NCBI RefSeq assembly: GCF_047302405.1
Contig: NZ_CP154853.1
Coordinates: forward strand, 1,364,001 to 1,428,000
Reading direction: 5' to 3'
Source of the DNA: Alkalihalobacillus sp047302405
GTDB taxonomy: Bacteria > Bacillota > Bacilli > Bacillales > Bacillaceae_D
DNA length: 64,000 bases
A program made the translations under genes and the position numbers. Each line of letters opens with the position of its first letter. The first letter of the stretch is position 1. Positions 43,952-52,066 of this stretch are shown here, piece after piece. Below the pieces are notes generated by a model. The model was given only the letters and a program-made list of their open reading frames with translations. It did not search any database and was not told the origin of the DNA.

Positions 43952-44761
43952 TCACAGATTGTTGCTCTTTACTTTTGGACCGTAAGCCAGATGTTCACTT
44001 GTTTTTTTAAATAATTCTTGCTCCCAATTGCTATTTGTAAAAGTGTGATCGGCAAATGAAATGAACTCTGCTGAAAATAGGCCAGGTGAATGATGAGTTA
44101 AAAAAGCTTCTTGATACTTAGCTACATTTTGAACGGAAATGTCTTGGTCACGTTCTCCATGCAAAACTAGCAAATCACCTTGATAACGTTTGATGTTTTC
44201 GAGCGGTCTATGTTTTTTTAAATCATTGAAAAATTCTTCACTTAATAAAAAACCAGAAAAATCAAAGAGTCCATTCGATTTTGCAAGTGTTTCGGCACTT
44301 TCACCTGTTATGGAAAGAATCTCTTCATAAGGGTTTGCAACAGGTGCCCATAGGATCACTTTTTGTAGTCCTGTGATTTCACTTGCTGTTAAAGCGGCAA
44401 TTCCACCACCTAAACTATGGCCCAATAAAATGAGGTTTTTGTCCTTTACTTTATAGACATGTTTTATATGATTGATAATGGCTTTTAATTCTTCTATTTG
44501 TTTTGTGACGGTCACGTCTTCGTAGTCTCCAGAGCTTTCTCCACAACCTGAAAAGTCAAATCGTAATGTCGCATAACCTAAGCGGTGAAAATGTTTAGCG
44601 GCTTTCACAAAGAGCCGATGTTCCCCGACTTTGTTGCCGGCAAATCCATGAATAAAAAGGATGAGAGGGTGGATGTGCGGCTCATACTCATATTGGGATT
44701 CAAAAACAGCAGATAATTCTCTTGTACCGACTGTTATCGTGATATTTTCTTTTCTCATCAT
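43952..44761 (-). CDS. alpha/beta hydrolase, S33/lysophospholipase-like
   Basis: A 269-residue alpha/beta hydrolase. The oxyanion region FIHGFAGNKVGEHRLF is near residue 33, the nucleophile elbow GHSLGGG near 114, the acid in HGERDQDIS near 211, and the histidine in SFADHTFTN near 245. Two ATGs in tandem (44761 and 44758) follow AAGGGAG. Probably an esterase or acyl hydrolase; the substrate is unknown. No signal peptide is present, so it is cytoplasmic. Confidence 0.86.
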   Translation of the reverse strand: MMRKENITITVGTRELSAVFESQYEYEPHIHPLILFIHGFAGNKVGEHRLFVKAAKHFHRLGYATLRFDFSGCGESSGDYEDVTVTKQIEELKAIINHIKHVYKVKDKNLILLGHSLGGGIAALTASEITGLQKVILWAPVANPYEEILSITGESAETLAKSNGLFDFSGFLLSEEFFNDLKKHRPLENIKRYQGDLLVLHGERDQDISVQNVAKYQEAFLTHHSPGLFSAEFISFADHTFTNSNWEQELFKKTSEHLAYGPKVKSNNL

Positions 44762-44892
44762 TTAACACTCCCTTTTAAAATACATTATTCCTATTTATTT
44801 ACTTGGTTTTATTATAGCTCGATTTGAATTAAAAAAGCAATTCTTCTAAAAAATTTCTCCTGTTTGAAGACTTTTAATTAAACGAATCATTC

Positions 44893-44920
44893 GTATAGGA
44901 AACTCGTTTACTGGAAAAAC
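44893..44920 (+). promoter_or_regulatory. SigF-type promoter of dacF
   Basis: GTATA (44893-44897), 15-base spacer, GGAAAAAC (44913-44920) matches the forespore SigF consensus. dacF of B. subtilis is SigF-dependent and its transcript reads on into spoIIA. Confidence 0.75.
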
Positions 44921-45001
44921 TGGAAAGTAGTGAGTTGTGACGTCGGTAGTATTTAAACGTCCTCAAAATTCAAAGAAAAATGTTAAGTCGGAGGGTCAAT
45001 T

Positions 45002-46168
45002 ATGAAGAAATTCAAAGGATTTATTGTTTTAAGTATTTTAATTAGTTTTTTCTTTGCTCCATTAGCACAAGCAGCAGAAGAGAAGCAGCAGGCTGAATTG
45101 GCTGAACACTCTTCCTCAGCGATTGTGATCGAAAGGGATACGGGGCAAGTTTTGTTTGAAAAAAATAGTCATGAAAAACTACCACCAGCAAGTATGACTA
45201 AAATCATGACGATGCTTCTAATTATGGAACAGATTGATAAAGGGGCCTTAAAATATGAAGATATGATCCGCACGAGTGAAAATGCGGCCTCGATGGGAGG
45301 TTCCCAAGTTTTCCTCGAGCCAGGTGAAGAAATGACGGTTACGGATATGTTAAAAGCGATTGCGATTGCTTCTGGAAATGATGCATCTGTAGCAATGGCC
45401 GAACATATTGCGGGTACGGAAGACGAATTTATCAAAATGATGAATCAAAAAGCGAAGGAACTAGGTTTAGAAAATACGAATTTTATGAACTCAAATGGGC
45501 TCCCAGCTGCCGATCATTATACGACGGCGCATGATCTCGCGATTATTTCAAAAGAGCTTTTAAAGTATGAAGATATTACAAAGTTCACAAGTATTTATGA
45601 GGATTATTTGCGTAAAGGAACAGAGAAAGAGTTTTGGTTGGTGAATACAAATAAACTAGTGAAATTCTACCCTGGGGTCGATGGACTAAAAACAGGTTTT
45701 ACAAGAGAAGCCATGTATTGTTTAACGGCAACAGCTGAAAAAAATGGAATGCGTGTCATCACGATTATTATGGGAGCACCAACACCAAAAGAACGAAATG
45801 CCCAAATTACAGCAATGCTCGACTATTCATTCAGTCAATACATGACACACCCGATGTATGAACGGGATTATCTGATTGAAGAAATTTCAGTGATTAAAGG
45901 AGATAAAAAGAAAGTTCCTGTTTTAACGAGTGAATCGATTTCTCTTCTAACGAAAAAAGGTGAAAACATAGATGATGTTGTCGAACGAATTGAATGGAAG
46001 GAAGATGTAAGAGCACCGATTCAAAAAGGAGATACTTTAGGCACTTTATTCCTTGAAAAAGACGGGAAGGTGTTAAGTGAGTCCCCACTTGTATCAGGAG
46101 AAGATGTCGACAGTGCCTCTTGGTGGCAATTATTTAAACGAGTTTTATCGAAATTCGGAGCAAATTAA
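45002..46168 (+). CDS. dacF: D-alanyl-D-alanine carboxypeptidase DacF
   Basis: A penicillin-binding protein 5-type carboxypeptidase that trims peptidoglycan stem peptides, acting in spore cortex formation. The 388-residue precursor has a signal peptide (residues 1-24, cleavage after AQA), the SxxK nucleophile in PASMTKIMT near 62, SGN in IASGNDAS near 121 and the KTG box in GLKTGFT near 227, then the C-terminal PBP5 domain and amphipathic anchor. First gene before spoIIAA-AB-sigF, the standard order. Confidence 0.95.
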   Translation: MKKFKGFIVLSILISFFFAPLAQAAEEKQQAELAEHSSSAIVIERDTGQVLFEKNSHEKLPPASMTKIMTMLLIMEQIDKGALKYEDMIRTSENAASMGGSQVFLEPGEEMTVTDMLKAIAIASGNDASVAMAEHIAGTEDEFIKMMNQKAKELGLENTNFMNSNGLPAADHYTTAHDLAIISKELLKYEDITKFTSIYEDYLRKGTEKEFWLVNTNKLVKFYPGVDGLKTGFTREAMYCLTATAEKNGMRVITIIMGAPTPKERNAQITAMLDYSFSQYMTHPMYERDYLIEEISVIKGDKKKVPVLTSESISLLTKKGENIDDVVERIEWKEDVRAPIQKGDTLGTLFLEKDGKVLSESPLVSGEDVDSASWWQLFKRVLSKFGAN

Positions 46169-46215
46169 AAAAAAACACTACTTTTTTCGAAAACGATCTA
46201 GTTTTGTCAGGCGAG

Positions 46216-46243
46216 AAGGGATTTATAAAAATAAAGGCGAACT
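46216..46243 (+). promoter_or_regulatory. candidate SigH promoter of spoIIA
   Basis: AAGGGATTT (46216-46224) and GCGAACT (46237-46243) resemble the SigH elements (AGGAWWT and RNNGAAT) at compatible spacing, about 50 bases before spoIIAA. SigH control of spoIIA is established in B. subtilis. The match is approximate. Confidence 0.5.
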
Positions 46244-46290
46244 ACTCTCTAGCAATTAAAAAAGTCAGGAAAAAAAGGGAGTTGAATCAG

Positions 46291-46641
46291 ATGAGTTTGA
46301 TCATTGATTTAGAGCATAAGGATAAGGTATTGCTCGTTCGTCTTGAAGGAGAATTGGATCATCATACGGCAGAAACACTCCGAACACAAGTGGAAGAAAA
46401 ACTAAAGCAAACTCAAGTTAAACATATTGTCTTAAGCTTAGAGCAGCTTTCATTTATGGATAGTTCTGGGCTTGGAGTGATTTTAGGGCGATATAAATAT
46501 GTCAAAGCATTAGGTGGGGAAATGGTCGTTTGTTCGATCTCTCCAGCTGTTAAGCGTTTATTTGAAATGTCGGGATTATTTAAAATCATCCGCTTAGAAA
46601 AAAATGAACAGTTTGCACTTCAAACGTTAGGGGTGGCTTAA
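46291..46641 (+). CDS. spoIIAA: anti-sigma F factor antagonist
   Basis: SpoIIAA frees SigF by binding SpoIIAB when dephosphorylated. The 116-residue STAS protein has the phosphorylatable serine in LSFMDSSGLGVILGRYK near residue 58 and is nearly the B. subtilis sequence over GELDHHTAETL and SPAVKRLFEMSGLFKIIR. The frame extends upstream to 46204, but ATG 46291 after AAAGGGAG matches the family start MSL. Confidence 0.97.
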   Translation: MSLIIDLEHKDKVLLVRLEGELDHHTAETLRTQVEEKLKQTQVKHIVLSLEQLSFMDSSGLGVILGRYKYVKALGGEMVVCSISPAVKRLFEMSGLFKIIRLEKNEQFALQTLGVA

Positions 46642-47085
46642 ATGTCAAAAAATGAAATGGAAATCCGTTTTTCTGCCAAAAGTGAAAATGAATCGTTTGC
46701 TCGTGTGACGGTCGGAGCTTTTATCGCCCAATTAGATCCGACTATGGATGAAATGACTGAACTTAAAACGGTCGTTTCAGAAGCCGTTACGAACTCGATC
46801 ATTCATGGCTATGGAAATGATCCAGAAGGAATGGTCTATATTCATGCCGTTTTGGATGACCAAACGATTGAATTAACGATTCGTGATGAAGGAATGGGCA
46901 TTACCGATATTGAAGAAGCGAAACAACCTTTATTCACAACAAAACCAGAATTAGAGCGTTCCGGAATGGGCTTTACGATTATGGAAAACTTTATGGATGA
47001 AATGAAAGTGAATTCTGAACCGATGATTGGCACGTCGATTTATTTGAAAAAGCACCTTACTAAAACTAAAGCCATATTTAATTAA
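46642..47085 (+). CDS. spoIIAB: anti-sigma F factor / serine kinase
   Basis: SpoIIAB holds SigF inactive and phosphorylates SpoIIAA. The 147-residue GHKL-fold kinase has the N box EAVTNSIIHGY near residue 46 and the G1/G2 motifs DEGMGI near 77 and GMGFTIM near 107. It starts directly after the spoIIAA stop. Nothing unusual. Confidence 0.97.
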   Translation: MSKNEMEIRFSAKSENESFARVTVGAFIAQLDPTMDEMTELKTVVSEAVTNSIIHGYGNDPEGMVYIHAVLDDQTIELTIRDEGMGITDIEEAKQPLFTTKPELERSGMGFTIMENFMDEMKVNSEPMIGTSIYLKKHLTKTKAIFN

Positions 47086-47097
47086 GGGGTCGTGCCT

Positions 47098-47871
47098 ATG
47101 GATGTAGAGGTGAAACAAACCAAAAAGAAGCAGGCGCAGTTGTCGGATAAGGAAGTAAAGTCTTTAATCGAAAAAAGTCAGGCTGGCGATCAAGAAGCAA
47201 GAGATTTAATCGTCAATCGAAATACGAGGCTCGTTTGGTCTGTTGTCCAAAGGTTTATGAATCGTGGTTACGATCCTGATGATTTATTTCAAATTGGTTG
47301 TATTGGCTTAATTAAATCAGTCGATAAGTTTGATTTGTCCTATGATGTGAAATTTTCAACATACGCCGTTCCGATGATTATCGGAGAAATTCAGCGCTTT
47401 TTAAGAGATGATGGGACGGTTAAAGTCAGTCGCTCAATTAAAGAATTAGGCAATAAAATTCGGAAAGTAAAAGACGAGCTGACGAAATCACTCGGGCGTG
47501 TTCCAACTGTAAATGAAATTGCCGAACATTTAGAAATTCCTCCAGAAGAGGTGGTCTTTGCAGGGGAGGCTAGCAAATCGCTTTCTTCCATTCATGAGAC
47601 TGTCTATGAAAATGATGGGGATCCGATTACATTGCTTGATCAAATTGCCGATCAATCGGAGACGAGATGGTTTGACAAAATCGCTTTAAAAGAGGCGATT
47701 CGTGATTTGGAGGAACGGGAACGTTTAATCGTTTATCTTCGCTATTATAAAGACCAAACTCAATCGGAAGTAGCCGAACGATTAGGCATTTCACAAGTAC
47801 AAGTGTCTCGATTAGAGAAGAAAATTCTAGAACAGATGAAACAAGTGATGACTGATGAGGTAGAAGGTTAG
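47098..47871 (+). CDS. sigF: RNA polymerase sigma-F factor
   Basis: SigF is the first forespore-specific sigma factor. The 257-residue protein shows region 2 (DDLFQIGCIGLIKSVDKFDLSYDVKFSTYA region, about residues 60-90), region 3 and the region 4 helix-turn-helix QSEVAERLGISQVQVSRLEKK near 222. The frame opens at a GTG two codons earlier; ATG 47098 has better spacing from AAGGGGT. Last gene of spoIIA, followed by a terminator. Confidence 0.96.
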   Translation: MDVEVKQTKKKQAQLSDKEVKSLIEKSQAGDQEARDLIVNRNTRLVWSVVQRFMNRGYDPDDLFQIGCIGLIKSVDKFDLSYDVKFSTYAVPMIIGEIQRFLRDDGTVKVSRSIKELGNKIRKVKDELTKSLGRVPTVNEIAEHLEIPPEEVVFAGEASKSLSSIHETVYENDGDPITLLDQIADQSETRWFDKIALKEAIRDLEERERLIVYLRYYKDQTQSEVAERLGISQVQVSRLEKKILEQMKQVMTDEVEG

Positions 47872-47895
47872 TTAAAGTGAGCAAGTATTTTTAAA

Positions 47896-47935
47896 GGCAA
47901 GCCTAGTTTTTATTTCATATAGGCTTGTTTTTTTG
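47896..47935 (+). terminator. terminator of dacF-spoIIA-sigF
   Basis: Stem CAAGCCTA / TAGGCTTG followed by TTTTTTT. Confidence 0.88.
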
Positions 47936-47945
47936 TATGTAGATA

Positions 47946-48040
47946 GCGGAAAAAGGGTTCAAATAAACTTGAATTAGTAATGAAAGTGGTGTGTTGCTCG
48001 GATTAAGGTTCTAATAACCGTGATAATTAAGAAACGAATC
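47946..48040. repeat. 51-bp tandem repeat array 4 (about 2 copies)
   Basis: GAATTAGTAATGAAA at 47971 recurs as GATAATTAAGAAACGA at 48022, and GCGGAAAAAGGGTTCAAATA at about 47946 recurs as TCGGATTAAGGTTCTAATAA at 47998, a period of 51-52. The sequence is related to the array at 29060-29222 (shared TTAGTAATGAAR and CGGATTARGGTTC). It lies between the sigF terminator and the ABC genes. Confidence 0.78.
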
Positions 48041-48187
48041 GGCAAAGTTTAAAAAAAGTTTTATCAGATTGGTGCGGAAAAAGGAGTAAATGGTAAATGA
48101 GGAAACTGAGTGTAAGTCGAATATGTTGAAACCTTTTTTGAGAAAGGACGTATACACATATATGAGAATAAGAAAGGGAGATGAGAA

Positions 48188-49114
48188 ATGGAGCCAGTTT
48201 TAAAAGTAGAAGGACTTGGCAAAGCGTTTAAAGACAAAAAAGTCATTTCAGATATTACATTTGAAGTACATAAAGGGGAGATTATGGCGATTCTTGGTCC
48301 AAATGGTGCCGGGAAATCAACCTCTATCCGCAACATCATGGGGATTATGTATCCGGATGAAGGAGAAATCAGCTTTTTGGGAGAACAAGTCAAACATGTT
48401 CCACGTGCGAAAATTGGCTATTTACCCGAGGAACGTGGGTTATATAAAAGTGTAAAGGTGATTGATTTACTTCTTTATTTTGCTGACTTAAAAGATTATC
48501 CGCTGAAAAAAGCCCGTGAGCGAGCACTAGATTTGTTAAAGAGGTTAGGATTAGAAGGGAAAGATAAAAGTTCAATAGAGGAGCTTTCTAAAGGAATGGC
48601 TCAAAAGGTTCAATTTATCGCTTCGATTATCCATGAACCTGAATTATTAATTTTGGATGAGCCTTTTTCAGGATTGGATCCAGTCAGTCAAGAGTTGTTC
48701 AAAAAAGAAATTAAACAATTGGCTAATAACGGAACAGCAATTTTATTATCGTCTCATCAAATGAATATTGTTGAGGAGCTTTGTGATCGATTATTTATGA
48801 TTCACCGTGGTCAAAAAGTGATTTATGGTTCTTTAGATGAAGTAAAACGGAAATTTGCGAACTTTAAATGTACGATTATTGGAGAAAACGATCTTTCCAC
48901 CTTAGAACGATTAAATAACGTTGAACGTGTTGAACAAACAGGGGAGCGCTCCACACTATTTTTAACGAAAGATGTTCAAATCAATGATTGGATTAGACAT
49001 TTGTCAGTTGAACTCGATATTCAAGAATTAACGATTGATCGTATTTCTTTGCATGAGATTTTTATTGATATTGCTTCTGATCGGTTGAATGGAAAGGAGT
49101 TTCTCAATGCGTAA
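48188..49114 (+). CDS. ABC transporter ATP-binding protein, NatA/YhaQ type
   Basis: A 308-residue ABC ATPase. Walker A is GPNGAGKST near residue 38, the signature is LSKGMAQKVQ (an atypical variant of LSGGQ) near 137, and Walker B LLILDEPFSGLD near 155, followed by the switch histidine in SSHQM. Size and the C-terminal extension resemble YhaQ/NatA, which pair with YhaP/NatB to export sodium or other small molecules. It overlaps the permease frame; start behind AAGGGAG. Confidence 0.9.
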   Translation: MEPVLKVEGLGKAFKDKKVISDITFEVHKGEIMAILGPNGAGKSTSIRNIMGIMYPDEGEISFLGEQVKHVPRAKIGYLPEERGLYKSVKVIDLLLYFADLKDYPLKKARERALDLLKRLGLEGKDKSSIEELSKGMAQKVQFIASIIHEPELLILDEPFSGLDPVSQELFKKEIKQLANNGTAILLSSHQMNIVEELCDRLFMIHRGQKVIYGSLDEVKRKFANFKCTIIGENDLSTLERLNNVERVEQTGERSTLFLTKDVQINDWIRHLSVELDIQELTIDRISLHEIFIDIASDRLNGKEFLNA

Positions 49115-50348
49115 TAGTTTAAAAGTGGCGAAATGGGAAATTAAACGAAATTTATTAAATAAATCATTCATTATTTCGATTGTATCCACACCGTTGTTAT
49201 TTCTTTTATTCTTCTCCATTCCTATGTTATTTAGTGGTGGTGATGGAGAAGAGGCGGCATTAAATGTTTATATAAACGATCCATTGGAATTATGGGCTGA
49301 ACTAGAAAATGAACTTAACTTAGAGGCTTTAAATTGGGAAGTAGAAGATCATATCGTTAACGAAGGTTTAATGTTAGAAGAATTAAAAGAACTAGAAAAT
49401 AGTGTTTATCTTTCGCTCACAGAAGAAGAAATTTTGACGGGGCATATTCCCGTTCACATGAGCGATGATTTGAGTGAAGCGGATGTGTATGTTTTACAGG
49501 CTTTACAATCGTCACTGAAACAAATTCAATTAGAGCAATTAGGTTTTGAAGTAGAAGAAGCGACTGTAGCAACCGCACCAATTGTTTTTGAGCCGCAAGT
49601 TCAAGAGAGTAATCCGGCCGATGGTAGTGGAGAAACGGAAGCAGCAGCAAGTGAATTTTCATTTTTAGAGCGGTTAGTTCCAGGAATATTTGCTGGGGTC
49701 ATCTTATTTTCAGTTGTTATTACAGGGATGATGATTTTTACAAGTGCCTCACAGGAAAAGAAAGAAAAAGTGTCAGAAATGATTTTGTCCTCGATTACAC
49801 CATATGATTTGATGCAAGGAAAAATCATCGGCTACTTTGCACTTGGAATCATTCAAGTAACAGGATGGATTGTTCTGATTTTACCTTTCCTTGTCTGGTA
49901 TGTCGATTTTCCTTTATTAAGTTATTTATTCGTACCAGAATTGCTTGTCCTTGTCGTAATCGCGATTGCGGGTTACTTATTATTTGCGTCAATTTTTGTT
50001 GGAATCGGAGCAACTGTCGATGAAGTGAGTTCTACTAGTAACTTCCAAGGGATTGTCTTTATGTTACCTTGGTTACCATTTATTTTAATTGGACCGATTT
50101 TGGCTGATCCAGAAGGGTTGATTGCTCAAATTGGAAGTTATGTTCCCTTCACAGCACCAGGTGTCCTCATTATTCGCCTCTCGATGCTCGAACAATGGCC
50201 ATGGATTGAAATCATCATTTCATTAGTGATTTTATTTGTCTCGATTTGGCTGTTAATGAAACTAGCAGGAAAAGTATTTAAAACAGGCATTCTAATGTAC
50301 GGCAAAAATGCAACACCAAAAGAAATCTTAAAATGGATTAAACAATAA
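49107..50348 (+). CDS. ABC-2 permease, NatB/YhaP type
   Basis: A 413-residue permease with one N-terminal transmembrane segment (about 22-44), a large extracytoplasmic region (about 45-195, acidic) and five or six transmembrane segments at the C-terminus. This is the NatB/YhaP architecture. ATG 49107 behind AAAGGAG is preferred to the 49089 ATG. Substrate (sodium, peptide or drug) is undetermined. Its TAA stop lies within the 8-bp target duplication of the MITE-like insertion that follows; its apparent terminator is on the far side of that element at 51146. Confidence 0.87.
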   Translation: MRNSLKVAKWEIKRNLLNKSFIISIVSTPLLFLLFFSIPMLFSGGDGEEAALNVYINDPLELWAELENELNLEALNWEVEDHIVNEGLMLEELKELENSVYLSLTEEEILTGHIPVHMSDDLSEADVYVLQALQSSLKQIQLEQLGFEVEEATVATAPIVFEPQVQESNPADGSGETEAAASEFSFLERLVPGIFAGVILFSVVITGMMIFTSASQEKKEKVSEMILSSITPYDLMQGKIIGYFALGIIQVTGWIVLILPFLVWYVDFPLLSYLFVPELLVLVVIAIAGYLLFASIFVGIGATVDEVSSTSNFQGIVFMLPWLPFILIGPILADPEGLIAQIGSYVPFTAPGVLIIRLSMLEQWPWIEIIISLVILFVSIWLLMKLAGKVFKTGILMYGKNATPKEILKWIKQ

Positions 50349-50349
50349 C

Positions 50350-51125
50350 TCAACTTTCGCATCGAGAAAATCCGTTCAACTAGTTGGCAAAGCGAAAGGG
50401 AAGCTCTTAAACAAATGCCCTTGACACGTTTGAAAAGCGAGAACGCACTATCACACAATAATAGGCCCTCTGGCGGTCGCTCCCAAACAGACACTCCGCG
50501 TCCTTGCCGAGAACCTCATGAGCCTCCTCAGCGTTTCACGCTTGCGGGGTCTCATTGGACGGTTTATTCCTGCGGGAGTCTGCGTGTCTGTTTGTCCGCT
50601 AGATAATGGAATCGAATCTAGGTTCGGTTTTCTCATTGAATAAAAAAACAGTCATGACTTCAAAGGGCATTAGCTTGAGAATGATTTTTCTCCTTCCATG
50701 ACTCATTCCGTTACAGTTGTAAACAAATCAGTGTGGATGCTCTGTACGTTAGCTAGATGATCGAGCTGGTTTCGATTTGAATCCTGTCTTTTCATGACGG
50801 CAGACTTAGGAAAAAAATAGGTGGCAACTCCCTATTTAGTTCCATAACCAACAAAGTGAAGAAGAAGGTCCTTCTGCGTTAGAAATAGCTGATTGAGAAT
50901 GGCCATATCATCAAGCATCTCCCCTACACTTAGCGGAGTATGGTTTTGGTCGCGACAGCGGAAGCGCTTCATTTTAGTGAACAGATTCCTTCAACAGCCT
51001 ACGAAGAGATGTGTTCAGACTGTCAACGATTGAATCGTCCATGTAAAGTCAATTTGAGTATGGTATCGCCCTAAAATCAATCTCTATCAACGGTTAAGAG
51101 TCAATCATACTCTGCGAAAGTTGAG
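50350..51125. repeat. MITE-like element, long copy, with 8-bp target duplication
   Basis: About 775 bp with terminal inverted repeats TCAACTTTCGCA (50350-50361) and TGCGAAAGTTGA (51113-51124), flanked by the perfect direct repeat ACAATAAC (50342-50349 and 51126-51133). The ends match the short copy at 2761-3001 in inverted orientation. No transposase frame is present. The interior carries a GC-rich cloverleaf-like palindrome (50484-50594) and about 350 bp I cannot assign. Confidence 0.82.
50478..50605. repeat. Bacillaceae-type GC-rich palindromic repeat, copy A
   Basis: Outer arms AAACAGACAC (50485-50494) and GTGTCTGTTT (50584-50593) enclose inner segments that on the minus strand read GACTCCCGCAGGA, GAGACCCCGC and GAGGAGGCTC, the same blocks as copy B at 51335. 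It is nested within the long MITE-like element. Confidence 0.75.
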
Positions 51126-51145
51126 ACAATAACATTTAAAAGTGA

Positions 51146-51176
51146 AACGTCATTCATAATGAATGGCGTTTTTTGA
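51146..51176 (+). terminator. terminator downstream of the ABC permease, displaced by insertion
   Basis: Stem AACGTCATTC / GAATGGCGTT with loop ATAAT, followed by TTTTTT. Removing the MITE-like element and one target copy would place it about 20 bases after the permease stop codon. Confidence 0.8.
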
Positions 51177-51200
51177 TCTTCTTAATGGATAAATGCCTAA

Positions 51201-51229
51201 GAATGAAATAGGGAGGATGTCACATACTA
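51201..51229 (+). promoter_or_regulatory. candidate SigG promoter of the spoVA operon
   Basis: GAATG (51201-51205), 17-base spacer, CATACTA (51223-51229) fits the SigG consensus (GNATR, CATNNTA). spoVA is SigG-dependent in B. subtilis. It lies about 350 bases before spoVAC, with a GC-rich palindromic repeat in between. Confidence 0.6.
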
Positions 51230-51327
51230 ATAAAACCACTGAAAAAATAGGATTCTATGACTAGAAGAGAAATAATTTCATTCAAAGTTATTTGCTAATA
51301 GTTAGCTCGAATCGTTTTTTGATGACC

Positions 51328-51438
51328 AAAGCGGAGCGAGTGGAATGCCCGGAGACTCCTGCGGGACTAGTGAAGGACGGGAGACCCCGCAGCATTAGCG
51401 AGGAGGCTCCCGGCGTAGGGCATGCAGCGAGTGGAGTA
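51328..51438. repeat. Bacillaceae-type GC-rich palindromic repeat, copy B
   Basis: AATGCCCGG (51343) and GTAGGGCAT (51414-51422) form outer arms. Inside are GACTCCTGCGGGA, GAGACCCCGCAG and GAGGAGGCTCCCGG, with CTGCGGG pairing to CCCGCAG. The layout suggests a cloverleaf in single-stranded DNA or RNA. It lies between the SigG-like promoter and spoVAC. The remainder of the gap to 51577 shows no gene. Confidence 0.8.
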
Positions 51439-51577
51439 AGCTAACTAATGTAACCATAATTTAACGAGTAGAACACTTTTCAGTGAGCTGGCACGTAGGT
51501 TCAGGCTTTCTTATTGCTGTACCAGATCAGGCAGCATAAAAATAACTGGCATCTTTAAACTAAATAAAGGAGTTCCT

Positions 51578-52039
51578 ATGATGGCAAACTCAAAACAAAT
51601 TCAACAATATCATAAAAACATTGAGCTTTTTCAACCGAAACGAGGTTTTTTAAATAAGGGATTTAAAGCGTTTTGTATCGGTGGACTTATCTGTATGGCA
51701 GGGCAATGGATTAGTAATTTCTATCTTTCGTCATTAGCTATTAATGAAATCGAAGCGAGAAGTTTAATGTTATCGACGATTATTGTCATCACGGCTTTAT
51801 TAACAGGCTTAGGAATTTTTGACCGATTCGGACAATATGCAGGTGCGGGAACGTTAGTACCGGTCACAGGTTTTACAAATGCGATGACGAGTGCAGCATT
51901 AGAATATCGAAGTGAGGGGTTAGTTTATGGGGTAGGGGCTCATATGTTCAAGTTGACGGGAGCCATTATTGCCTTTGGTGTTCTAGCTTCTTATATTGTC
52001 GGTCTTATTCGTTTATTAATCCAATTTATTATTAACTAA
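51578..52039 (+). CDS. spoVAC: stage V sporulation protein AC
   Basis: SpoVAC is a membrane component of the SpoVA complex that loads dipicolinic acid into the spore and releases it during germination; it has been described as a mechanosensitive channel. The 153-residue protein has about four transmembrane segments, with GIFDRFGQYAGAGTLVPVTGFTNAM-type family sequence near residue 85. The start (ATG 51578 or the next ATG 51581) follows AAAGGAG. First spoVA gene present; spoVAA and spoVAB are not found upstream. Confidence 0.93.
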   Translation: MMANSKQIQQYHKNIELFQPKRGFLNKGFKAFCIGGLICMAGQWISNFYLSSLAINEIEARSLMLSTIIVITALLTGLGIFDRFGQYAGAGTLVPVTGFTNAMTSAALEYRSEGLVYGVGAHMFKLTGAIIAFGVLASYIVGLIRLLIQFIIN

Positions 52040-52066
52040 GAGAAATTGAGTAGAGGAGTTGTCGTG

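Noticed and set aside
50415..50636. Arginine- and proline-rich frames on both strands in the repeat region
   Set aside because: They are translations of the GC-rich palindrome inside the MITE-like element.
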